From the NCBI GenBank assembly GCA_016204595.1, contig JACQKJ010000072.1, forward strand, positions 1 through 13,933: a DNA stretch of 13,933 nt, written 5' to 3'. This stretch comes from Candidatus Komeilibacteria bacterium. Lineage in GTDB: Bacteria; Patescibacteriota; Patescibacteriia; UBA1558; 2-01-FULL-52-15. Of this stretch, positions 1 through 6,406 are shown piece by piece. The notes beneath the pieces were generated by a model, which saw only the letters and a program-made list of their open reading frames with translations, made no database searches and had not been told where the DNA came from. The position numbers and the translations under genes were made by a program. The first letter of the stretch is position 1; each line of letters begins with the position of its first letter.

Positions 1-36
1 ACGGTGTGTAAGAATCCTTTCTCTTAACCGTCTCTT

Positions 37-42
37 TATATA
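37..42 (+). promoter_or_regulatory. Candidate -10 box of the sigma factor gene, leaderless spacing
   Basis: A TATATA hexamer ends exactly 6 nt before the ATG at 49, so a transcript starting at the usual distance would begin at the start codon itself. No recognisable TTGACA-type -35 box lies 16-18 nt upstream (that stretch is A/C/T-rich without a match), so this is a weak call based on the -10 element alone. The same 6-nt spacing is seen before recG. Confidence 0.35.
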
Positions 43-48
43 GGGCGC

Positions 49-543
49 ATGGTGACTGAAAACCAGTTTCTCAAGGCCTACGAGGAAAACGCTGACGCTT
101 TGTTCAGGTTCTTTTACTTCCGTGTCTATGACCGCGAAAAGGCCAAGGACTGTCTGCAGGAGACTTATTTACGCACCTGGAGCTACTTAGCGCAGGGCAA
201 ACAGGTCAAAAATCTCAAGGCATTCCTTTACCAGGTCGCGCGCAATCTCATCATTGATGAATCGCGCAAAAAAAAGGCCGAATCGCTGGATAGCCTCCGG
301 GAAAAGGGATTTGAACCCTCGTCCGATGAGCACGGCAGCCTCATCGCAGGTATTGATGCGCGCCTGGTCGTGGCGGTCTTCGAAGAACTCGACGATAAGC
401 ACCGGGAAGTCGTAACTTTGCGCTATGTTGAGGGTTTTTCTTCCAAGGAAATAGCCAAAATGATAGATGAATCAGAAAATGTAGTCTCGGTGAGAATCCA
501 TCGCGCCATACAGCATGTGCGCCGTATCCTTGATGCATCATAA
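49..543 (+). CDS. ECF-type RNA polymerase sigma factor (sigma-70 family)
   Basis: A 164-residue protein with the two-domain layout of extracytoplasmic-function sigma factors, which direct RNA polymerase to a small regulon. Residues about 10-75 match region 2, including the DCLQETYLRTW helix (34-44) that contacts core polymerase and the segment AFLYQVARNLIIDESR (58-73) used in promoter melting and -10 recognition. Residues about 105-160 match region 4, with a helix-turn-helix around FSSKEIAKMIDESENVVSVRIHRA. The length is normal for the family and regions 1 and 3 are absent, as expected. The ATG at 49 is chosen because the region 2 homology starts within ten residues of it and a TATATA box lies 6 nt upstream; no Shine-Dalgarno is visible. 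The gene immediately downstream encodes a DUF5667 membrane protein, a common pairing in CPR genomes that suggests a sigma/membrane-regulator module. The signal it responds to is unknown. Confidence 0.93.
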   Translation: MVTENQFLKAYEENADALFRFFYFRVYDREKAKDCLQETYLRTWSYLAQGKQVKNLKAFLYQVARNLIIDESRKKKAESLDSLREKGFEPSSDEHGSLIAGIDARLVVAVFEELDDKHREVVTLRYVEGFSSKEIAKMIDESENVVSVRIHRAIQHVRRILDAS

Positions 544-550
544 CAACTCT

Positions 551-1645
551 ATGTCGTTTCTACACAATCCATTCAGATCGTTTTCAAAAATCCGTCTTAC
601 CGCGCGCGAACGTGCGGAAATTCGCCACACCCTCGTGAGCTTTATGCAGCAGTATCCACTGCCTGAACGAGCTCGCTTTTCACGGCTGCATATGCTGCTG
701 AAGCCTGCCGCTCTTACCTTTGCTTCGCTTGTCGTGGTCGCAACCGCTGGAGCAGGCATCTCGTATGCCGCCGAACGGTCACTGCCGGGCAGCCCGCTGT
801 ACGCCGTCAAGATCAACCTGAACGAAAAAATACTGAGCGCTCTCGCCCGCACACCGCAAACACAGGCTCAATGGGATGTGCATCGTATAGAACGCCGGTT
901 GGAGGAAGCCGAACAACTCATCGCGGAAGGCCGCCTCGACATACAAACGAGTTCTACGCTCGCATACGCAGTTACCGAACATGCCGACTCGGTCCGGCTC
1001 CAGCTCGGCCGGGCATTGGAAGAAAAACATATCCTTGAAGCGGCGAATCTGCAAGCCAATCTGCGGGCTACCATCAACGCGCATGCGAATCTTATTGATC
1101 GTATTACCGTACGCGAGGGAGCTGGTGAGGTCAAAAAGCCTCTTTCGCTTGCGCTATCATCGCAGGCAAACCGCGTGACATATGAAAATGACAGTCCCGA
1201 TGCAGAAACGACGTTCGTCATCGTACCTACGGATCCGTCTGACACCGAAAAGAAAAAAAGGGAAGCCGGGATAAAACTACAGGAGGCCGCATCGCAACTG
1301 GATAAGGCCTCATCGACGCTTGATGCTGACACAGTACGGAAAGTGCATGATCTTCTCTCACGGGCCAACGAATCACAAACCCAGGCAGCGAACGTGCTGA
1401 GCAACGGGGACAACGGGAATGCGTTCGGATTCTTCCAAAGAACGCATCGGCTCGCGCAGGAGGCAAAATACCTGATCGATGCCCGTGACAAGCTGCGGAA
1501 CGCGAATTTCACGACGGGCGGAACGACTACGACGAGCACTACTTCACAGAACGCCGCAGAGGACAAACAAAATGATAAGGAAATTCAAAAAAAATCAGGA
1601 GCTGCGGGTACTGGAACCAAAGGAAGTTCAAAAAAGAATCGTTAA
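551..1645 (+). CDS. DUF5667 single-pass membrane protein, probable partner or anti-sigma of the ECF factor
   Basis: About 364 residues. The short cytosolic N-terminus (RLTARERAEIRHTLVSFM, residues 15-32) is followed by one hydrophobic segment (about 50-74) and then the motif ERSLPGSPLYAVKINLNEKI, the hallmark of DUF5667 proteins. The rest is helical and charged, probably outside the membrane, and ends in a Thr/Ser-rich, then Lys/Gly/Ser-rich low-complexity tail. DUF5667 has no established biochemical activity. The topology and the position right after an ECF sigma gene suggest a membrane-bound regulator that holds or senses for the sigma factor; this is inference, since no zinc-binding anti-sigma motif (HxxxCxxC) is present. 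Start choice: ATG at 551 gives an 8-nt gap after the sigma stop; ATG at 533 (11-nt overlap) and at 515 are also in frame, and none has a Shine-Dalgarno. An A8 run near the 3' end is prone to slippage but the frame is intact. Confidence 0.8.
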   Translation: MSFLHNPFRSFSKIRLTARERAEIRHTLVSFMQQYPLPERARFSRLHMLLKPAALTFASLVVVATAGAGISYAAERSLPGSPLYAVKINLNEKILSALARTPQTQAQWDVHRIERRLEEAEQLIAEGRLDIQTSSTLAYAVTEHADSVRLQLGRALEEKHILEAANLQANLRATINAHANLIDRITVREGAGEVKKPLSLALSSQANRVTYENDSPDAETTFVIVPTDPSDTEKKKREAGIKLQEAASQLDKASSTLDADTVRKVHDLLSRANESQTQAANVLSNGDNGNAFGFFQRTHRLAQEAKYLIDARDKLRNANFTTGGTTTTSTTSQNAAEDKQNDKEIQKKSGAAGTGTKGSSKKNR

Positions 1646-1675
1646 AAGTTATACACAGGCATAGCTGGACAGGTG

Positions 1676-1704
1676 TTGCGAATTTTCAGGATGTGAGGTA
1701 TACT
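1676..1704 (+). promoter_or_regulatory. Sigma-70-type promoter of the intergenic RNA
   Basis: TTGCGA (1676-1681) and TATACT (1699-1704) are separated by exactly 17 nt, giving 4/6 and 5/6 matches to the housekeeping consensus at ideal spacing. The predicted start is about 1711, right before an 8-bp hairpin and about 138 nt before the T-tract of an intrinsic terminator. It is the best-formed promoter in the window and it does not sit in front of a protein gene. Confidence 0.65.
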
Positions 1705-1710
1705 AGTAAG

Positions 1711-1848
1711 TACTAATAGGCAACTATTAGTTGCTATTTGTCTAACTAACAACAGAGTATTTCTCCAAAGCGCATACTGGGGAGAGATCGCTCTAGGACA
1801 AATGAGTAAACGTTAACAAAATAGCCCTTCATTGGGCTATTTTGTTTT
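1711..1848 (+). ncRNA. Candidate small structured RNA (or recG leader/attenuator), about 138 nt
   Basis: The unit is bounded by a good promoter and a perfect terminator and contains no plausible protein gene (the only ATG, at 1802, gives four codons, MSKR). Predicted structure read by eye: a 5' hairpin ACTAATAG / CTATTAGT (1712-1719 with 1724-1731) closed by a GCAA loop; then a long rod closed by ATTTGTC / GACAAAT (1736-1742 with 1797-1803), continued by AGAG / CTCT (1754-1757 with 1791-1794) and TCTCC / GGAGA (1762-1766 with 1781-1785), with an 11-nt one-sided bulge (TAACTAACAAC); then the terminator hairpin. An alternative pairing AGTAT / ATACT (1756-1760 with 1774-1778) competes with the inner helices. 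I do not recognise a known family; the T-box, SRP and tmRNA signatures I looked for are absent. The rod with an asymmetric bulge is loosely reminiscent of 6S RNA, but that is not a claim. Since recG starts 20 nt past the T-tract, a conditional terminator controlling recG is the main alternative. Confidence 0.5.
1815..1848 (+). terminator. Intrinsic terminator upstream of recG
   Basis: A perfect 13-bp stem AACAAAATAGCCC / GGGCTATTTTGTT (1815-1827 with 1834-1846) with a 6-nt loop TTCATT is followed by a T-rich end (TTTT at 1845-1848). It would end both the small RNA and any read-through from the sigma/DUF5667 operon, which has no terminator hairpin of its own directly after its stop. The A-rich 5' arm could also make it work on the opposite strand. 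Confidence 0.88.
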
Positions 1849-1853
1849 GCATC

Positions 1854-1862
1854 TGATACAAT
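1854..1862 (+). promoter_or_regulatory. Extended -10 promoter element of recG, leaderless spacing
   Basis: TGATACAAT is an extended -10 element (TGn followed by TACAAT, 5/6 to TATAAT). It ends 6 nt before the recG ATG at 1869, so transcription would start at about the A of the start codon. There is no good -35 match (17 nt upstream lies the 3' arm of the terminator), which is tolerable for extended -10 promoters. The promoter and the upstream terminator therefore nearly overlap. Confidence 0.5.
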
Positions 1863-1868
1863 GATGCT

Positions 1869-3920
1869 ATGTTACGTTTTGATGACAGCGTCGTAAAAAT
1901 CAACCGGCTGGGAAGCAAAACAACCGAGAAGCTCAAACGCCTCCATATTGAGACAGTTGCTGACCTGCTCTGGCACCTACCGGTCAGGTACCAGGATTTG
2001 AGCGTTGTATCGCCCATTGCAAAGCTCCAGACGAACGTTCCGCAGACCGTGCGCGGCGTGATCTCGCAGCTCCGCGCGCGCCGCTCATTCCGTCGGCGCA
2101 TGACCATCACGGAGCTTACCCTCAAGGATGCCACCGGAGCGGCGCGCGCGATCTGGTTCAACCAGGGATATATCGCAAAGACTTTGAAGGTCGGTGATGA
2201 GCTCTATCTCGCCGGGACTCCTGAACAAACGCTTGTCGGCATGCAGTTCACCAACCCGATCTACGAGAAGGTGAAGAGCGAACAACTGCACACCGCGCGC
2301 ATCATTCCCTTTTATAACTTAACTGAGGGGTTGACGCATAAACAGCTGCGCTTTCTCATTCACGAAGCGTTCGGGGCATTGCCGACCCTGCCTGATGATC
2401 TGCCTCATGACATTGTCAGCCGCGAACGCCTGCCCTCGCTCGCCGAAGCGATCAAAACCATACACCTTCCTGCATCGCAACACGCCCTCGAGCGCGCGAT
2501 ACGCAGATTGAAATTCGAAGAGTTGTTTTGGATGCAGCTCGCGGTAGCGTATGCCAGACGCTTCAGACAAGAAAAAAAAGCGCCGAGACTTACGTTCAAA
2601 CAAGCTGCCATCGCGGAGTTCGTGCGATCCCTGCCCTTCTCGCTGACACCGGAACAGAAAAAAGCAGCGTGGGATATCCTCAGAGATCTGGAGCGGGAGC
2701 AGCCTATGAACCGTCTGGTGCAGGGAGACGTCGGCAGCGGCAAAACAGTGATCGCTGCCATTGCCATGTTGAACGCGTCTCTCAACGGCTACCAGTCAGT
2801 ACTTATGGCGCCCACTGAGCTGCTTGCCGTGCAGCACTACGCGACCCTGCGTTCTCTTCTGCCTGGTCACGCAATGGCGCTTTTGACGGCCCACCATCAC
2901 GTGCAAGGAGACGTCACATCGACTCGATCGTCAGTACACGCAGCACTTGCACAAGGCGAGCTGGAAATGATCGTAGGAACGCACAGCGTCATTCAAGAAG
3001 GCGTTTCAGCCATCGGCGCAGGCCTTGTGGTCATTGACGAACAACACCGCTTCGGCGTGCTGCAGCGCAAACAGGCTACGCTTCTCAATGCCAACGGCGA
3101 AGCGCCGCATCTTCTTTCACTGACCGCGACTCCGATCCCCCGCACGCTGGCGCTAACCCTCTACGGCGATCTGGATATCTCGACCATTCACCGCAAACCG
3201 GCTGGCCGCAAACCTATTATCACCCGCATTATTGCCGAATCGAAACGGACGAATGCGTATGCGTTCATGCGTGAAAAAATTGCCCAAGGTCAGCAGATTT
3301 TTATCCTCTGTCCGCTCATTGACGATGACGAGGGCGGCAAGAAATCGGTCGTGAAGGAGCATGAACGACTGCAAAAGGAGGTCTTTCCTGACCTGAAACT
3401 GGAATATGTGCACGGCAAACTGGCATCGGAGCGAAAGAAAAGAATACTGGAGCGGTTCCGCAAAAACGTATTTCCCATTCTGGTCGCAACCTCGGTCATT
3501 GAAGTTGGCATCGATATCCCGAACGCGACCATCATGGTCATAGAAGGAGCTGAACGGTTCGGCCTGGCGCAACTGCATCAGTTCCGCGGCCGCGTCGGGA
3601 GGAACGAAATGCAATCATACTGCCTGCTGTTCACCGAACGAGAAAGCGCCGATGCCCGCAAACGGCTGGAACTTCTATGCGCGCATGATGATGGATTCGC
3701 GTTGGCGGAAGCGGACCTGACGCTGCGCGGCGAAGGCGAAGTGTTCGGCACGCGCCAGTCAGGCATCCTGAACTTTGCAATCGCCACTATCCATGATCAG
3801 GAATTGATACAAAAAAGCCGCAACTGGGTTGACCGTGTGATCTCACAGGATACTGACCTCTCATTATACCGACGCGTACGAAACCGACTGGAGACCATGG
3901 ACACGGCACACCCTGAATAG
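1869..3920 (+). CDS. recG: ATP-dependent DNA helicase RecG
   Basis: A 683-residue protein, close to the usual length of about 690. RecG binds stalled replication forks and Holliday junctions and drives branch migration and fork reversal with ATP. The N-terminal wedge/OB domain spans about residues 50-150. The helicase core shows Walker A GDVGSGKT (286-293), a DEQH Walker B box (390-393, the RecG version of DEAH), TATPIPRTL (motif III, 419-427), TSVIEVGIDIPNA (541-553) and QLHQFRGRVGR (motif VI, 568-578). The C-terminal LRGEGEVFGTRQSG segment (619-632) is the TRG motif that couples ATP hydrolysis to translocation. All key residues are intact. The ATG at 1869 is the first usable codon after the terminator and lies 6 nt from an extended -10 box with no Shine-Dalgarno, so a leaderless message is likely. 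The gene is convergent with radA, another recombination gene. Confidence 0.97.
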   Translation: MLRFDDSVVKINRLGSKTTEKLKRLHIETVADLLWHLPVRYQDLSVVSPIAKLQTNVPQTVRGVISQLRARRSFRRRMTITELTLKDATGAARAIWFNQGYIAKTLKVGDELYLAGTPEQTLVGMQFTNPIYEKVKSEQLHTARIIPFYNLTEGLTHKQLRFLIHEAFGALPTLPDDLPHDIVSRERLPSLAEAIKTIHLPASQHALERAIRRLKFEELFWMQLAVAYARRFRQEKKAPRLTFKQAAIAEFVRSLPFSLTPEQKKAAWDILRDLEREQPMNRLVQGDVGSGKTVIAAIAMLNASLNGYQSVLMAPTELLAVQHYATLRSLLPGHAMALLTAHHHVQGDVTSTRSSVHAALAQGELEMIVGTHSVIQEGVSAIGAGLVVIDEQHRFGVLQRKQATLLNANGEAPHLLSLTATPIPRTLALTLYGDLDISTIHRKPAGRKPIITRIIAESKRTNAYAFMREKIAQGQQIFILCPLIDDDEGGKKSVVKEHERLQKEVFPDLKLEYVHGKLASERKKRILERFRKNVFPILVATSVIEVGIDIPNATIMVIEGAERFGLAQLHQFRGRVGRNEMQSYCLLFTERESADARKRLELLCAHDDGFALAEADLTLRGEGEVFGTRQSGILNFAIATIHDQELIQKSRNWVDRVISQDTDLSLYRRVRNRLETMDTAHPE

Positions 3921-3955
3921 ACATGGCGGGTAGGCAGTGCGGGTTCGTTCTAGTA

Positions 3956-4015
3956 TGTCACGCCGCACAGGATGCGGCGTCCAGGATCTGGATGCCTGCT
4001 TCCGCAGGCATGACA
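3956..4015. repeat. Palindromic intergenic element of dispersed-repeat type
   Basis: The 101-nt gap between the convergent recG and radA is largely filled by three adjacent inverted repeats: ACGCCGCA / TGCGGCGT (3960-3967 with 3973-3980), CCAG / CTGG (3981-3984 with 3988-3991), and ATGCCTGC / GCAGGCAT (3992-3999 with 4004-4011) with loop TTCC. All are framed by TGTCA (3956-3960) and TGACA (4011-4015). The right part, TGGATGCCTGC...GCAGGCATGACA, resembles the common class of dispersed palindromes whose chance translation reads like MPASAGMT. It may also act as a bidirectional terminator, although no T-tract follows directly. Copy number cannot be seen from one window. Confidence 0.6.
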
Positions 4016-4021
4016 AATGAA

Positions 4022-5365
4022 TCACCATTTCAGAAATGCTATCAGATCGGCCAAGCGCTCGAACGTGTGGACTTTCATGCGCCCGGCAATTTTACCTCCG
4101 AGCGGCGGTATGAATACGGTGCTGAATCCGTTTTTTTCTATTTCTTTGAGCCGGGCGGCTGTTTCCTTCACCACGCGCAATTCTCCTGAAAGCCCCACTT
4201 CGCCGAATACCACGCTCTTGTCGGGAAGCGCCTGCTCTTTGATGCTTGACGCAAGCGCCGCTACGACCGCCAGATCCATAGCCGGTTCAGAAGCCCTGAA
4301 CCCGCCTGCGATATTGACGTAGACATCATAGGCGTCCGTATCCACATGCAAATGTTTTTTCATGATGGCGAGCAGCAGTTCGAGCCGCGACTTTGAAAAT
4401 CCCGATGCGGTGCGCTTGGCGTAACCGAACCCGCTCTTGGTCACGAGCGCCTGCACCTCGACGAAAAAAAACTGATCGTCGATCGCGGTGATGGTCAGCG
4501 CTGAGCCGACCTTCGGTTCGTACTGTTTTATAAAAATGGTCGCCGGGTGCGCGACTTCGGTGAAGCCCTGCGTGCCAAGCTGCATGACGACGACCGTGCC
4601 GCTCGCTCCGTACCTGTTCTTATATACGCGCAAAAGACGGTAGGCGCTTCTGCGGTCCGCTTCCAGTGAATACACGGCATCGACGATATGTTCCAAGGAC
4701 TTAGGACCGGCAAGAGCGCCGTCCTTTGTCACGTGCCCCACCACGATGATCGCGCAGCCTGAGCTGTGTGCCACCTGCTGCAGCAGTGCCGCAAGCGCCC
4801 GCACCATACCTACCGATCCGGCCTCGCCGGAGATTGCCGAGCTTGCCACCATCTGCAGGGAATCAACGAATGCGATCTGGGGCTTACGCGCTGCAATTGT
4901 TGCCGCAATTTCTTCAAGCAAATTCGTTTCAGCGATAGAAAAATTTTTGCCAAATGACCCGAGCCGTTCTGCACGTTCTTTGATCTGCACCGCCGACTCC
5001 TCCGCGGTGAAGTACAATGCAGAAACTGTTTCGCTCGCATGGAGAGCCAACGAAAGACAAAGCGTTGATTTTCCCGCACCAGGTTCGCCGGCAAGCAGGG
5101 TAAGACTTCCCGCTACAAGTCCTTCGGGAAAAAGCCGCTCAGCCGGAAAACCGGTTATTCGGATACGTTTGAGGGATTGCGTCCGCAGCGCGTCGAGAGT
5201 CGTCACGGAAGCCGGAGCTGCCGCCGCGATGCTTGCTTTGGGACTCGCAATAGTTTGCGTCACTGCGGATTCCTTGATCGTGCCCCACTTGCCGCATTCA
5301 GTGCAACGCCCGGTCCATTTCGGATACTGTGCGTCGCAATGGGAGCATATATACATAGTCGACAT
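4022..5365 (-). CDS. radA: DNA repair protein RadA (RecA-like ATPase with Lon-type C-terminal domain)
   Basis: A 447-residue protein of usual RadA length. RadA is a RecA-related, DnaB-like hexameric helicase that promotes branch migration during recombination. Visible features: an N-terminal zinc finger C7-x2-C10...C21-x2-C24; Walker A GEPGAGKS (93-100); Walker B with D168 in IAFVDSLQ; the RadA-specific KNRYG motif (249-253; KNRFG in most homologues); and a C-terminal Lon-protease-like domain (about 285-447) without peptidase function in this family. Start choice is uncertain: a TATACT box (5369-5374) lies only 3 nt from the first ATG, so a transcript from it would begin inside or after that codon and favour the ATG at 5356, which still keeps the zinc finger. 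If expressed as the last gene of the upstream operon (30-nt gap), the first ATG works. The stop is TGA, showing that TGA is not reassigned. Confidence 0.96.
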   Translation of the reverse strand: MSTMYICSHCDAQYPKWTGRCTECGKWGTIKESAVTQTIASPKASIAAAAPASVTTLDALRTQSLKRIRITGFPAERLFPEGLVAGSLTLLAGEPGAGKSTLCLSLALHASETVSALYFTAEESAVQIKERAERLGSFGKNFSIAETNLLEEIAATIAARKPQIAFVDSLQMVASSAISGEAGSVGMVRALAALLQQVAHSSGCAIIVVGHVTKDGALAGPKSLEHIVDAVYSLEADRRSAYRLLRVYKNRYGASGTVVVMQLGTQGFTEVAHPATIFIKQYEPKVGSALTITAIDDQFFFVEVQALVTKSGFGYAKRTASGFSKSRLELLLAIMKKHLHVDTDAYDVYVNIAGGFRASEPAMDLAVVAALASSIKEQALPDKSVVFGEVGLSGELRVVKETAARLKEIEKNGFSTVFIPPLGGKIAGRMKVHTFERLADLIAFLKW

Positions 5366-5395
5366 ACCAGTATAATTCTGGGGCCGTGAGGAGCG

Positions 5396-6397
5396 TTAAT
5401 CAGTAAACTGAGATCTATAGGCGTTCGCTAACGCGGACAGGCCCGGTCCCATTGTGGAGTCAACTTGCTTTCCGTAACTGGCTATGATATAAAACGGCGA
5501 AGTAATCTCAATTTTTGCATTTGATGGGCTTGGACATAATGATCCTGCTGTCACGTGCAAATGGTTACCTGTTGCGTTTGCTGACCGTGCGCCTCCGCAG
5601 CCGTCATATTCGTTGAGGACGCCAAACTGCCCGTAACTTTTGATATTTTTTATATATTCCTGCAATAAGGCGCAATCAGTAGAGTTTTTCGGATCCAAAG
5701 GACTGTCGTGTGGTCCCAAGGGCACCATATCAACCGAGCATCCGTTGTAATGACGCTTATCCGTGTGCTGCACACCGGGAGTGGGCGGATATGCTTCTGT
5801 GATCCGTATCTTTAGATTACTCGCGGCTTCTGTGGCTCCTCCCTTGCAACAGGACTGCCCTTTTATCAAAGGGAGACCATCAGGACAGAGGTCTTTGTCC
5901 CAGGCACACTGCACCGTTGGATGAAATGCTTTGGTTATGCACTCAGTGATGCCAGTGAACTGACGGCATTCCGCATTAATGTCCTTGCGAGAAATATCCA
6001 ACGAAGCAAGCTTCACAAAACTCTCATCGATCTGGGAGAAGATAAGATAGGCGGTAAATGCCAGGGCAAGGCCTATCACTGCCTGTTCGATGGTTTCTTT
6101 GGCATTCCCTATCTTGGAGGCATTGCCCATGGCAGAGAGCCACTGGAAGCCGCCGATGGTTATCATGAGGACTGCCAGGACAATGGCCAGGCGGTAAAAG
6201 AACTTATTGAGCTCGACCATGTAGTTGGCGAGGAGAGAACTGTCGCAGCTCAATGACCGTCCGCCGGTTATGCCTGAGGCAGGGGTGAAGGTGCAGGCGG
6301 AGGCTGCCTGTGTCACATTCGGGAATGCGCCAAGAAGCAACACGGCAGTAACCCCTGCTGCGGCAATAGTCAGTGTTATTCTCTGCGTAACATGCAT
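5396..6397 (-). CDS. VirB2-like T4SS pilin fused to a putative zinc peptidase (LAS/M15/M74-like) domain
   Basis: 333 residues. A signal peptide (1 to about 31, ending VTQA) precedes two hydrophobic helices (about 66-84 and 105-121) separated by the small polar loop SAMGNASKIGNAKETIEQ, the pattern of VirB2/TrbC-type pilins. Pilins of this class usually end shortly after the second helix; here about 210 further residues follow. That region is rich in cysteine (12 in the predicted mature protein) and contains H216-x6-D223 (HYNGCSVD, the HxxGxxxD form seen in M15/M74 peptidases) and H279-L-H281 (GNHLHV). Together these correspond to the zinc ligands and catalytic histidine of LAS-type peptidoglycan peptidases. 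No Glu/Asp stands three residues before the last His as in VanX-type enzymes, so MepA-like chemistry, or a degenerate binding domain, is possible. It is the last gene of the T4SS operon, 9 nt after the dsbA-like gene. The pilin part is fairly sure, the peptidase part moderate. Confidence 0.7.
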   Translation of the reverse strand: MHVTQRITLTIAAAGVTAVLLLGAFPNVTQAASACTFTPASGITGGRSLSCDSSLLANYMVELNKFFYRLAIVLAVLMITIGGFQWLSAMGNASKIGNAKETIEQAVIGLALAFTAYLIFSQIDESFVKLASLDISRKDINAECRQFTGITECITKAFHPTVQCAWDKDLCPDGLPLIKGQSCCKGGATEAASNLKIRITEAYPPTPGVQHTDKRHYNGCSVDMVPLGPHDSPLDPKNSTDCALLQEYIKNIKSYGQFGVLNEYDGCGGARSANATGNHLHVTAGSLCPSPSNAKIEITSPFYIIASYGKQVDSTMGPGLSALANAYRSQFTD

Positions 6398-6406
6398 ACG
6401 ATAGTG

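Noticed and set aside
8..42. ECF-type autoregulatory promoter (AAC/CGTC motifs) before the sigma gene
   Set aside because: AACC and CGTC are adjacent and not about 16 nt apart, so they do not form an ECF promoter.
868..1566. 232-codon open frame on the minus strand inside the DUF5667 gene
   Set aside because: Serine-, arginine- and cysteine-rich translation without domain character; it mirrors the codon usage of the real gene on the other strand.
1802..1816. Possible leader peptide ATG AGT AAA CGT TAA before the terminator
   Set aside because: Only four codons with no regulatory codon run; an AGGA upstream is suggestive but not enough to call it.
1711..1848. T-box, SRP RNA, tmRNA or known riboswitch
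   Set aside because: No T-box sequence, SRP tetraloop domain, tmRNA tag frame or other riboswitch core was found by eye; left as an unassigned structured RNA.
3923..4189. Short plus-strand open frame after recG
   Set aside because: Its translation (MPASAGMT-like segment) comes from the palindromic repeat and then runs antisense into radA; not a gene.
5369..5384. Inverted repeat CCAG/CTGG around the radA -10 box as an operator
   Set aside because: Only 4 bp per arm; easily due to chance.
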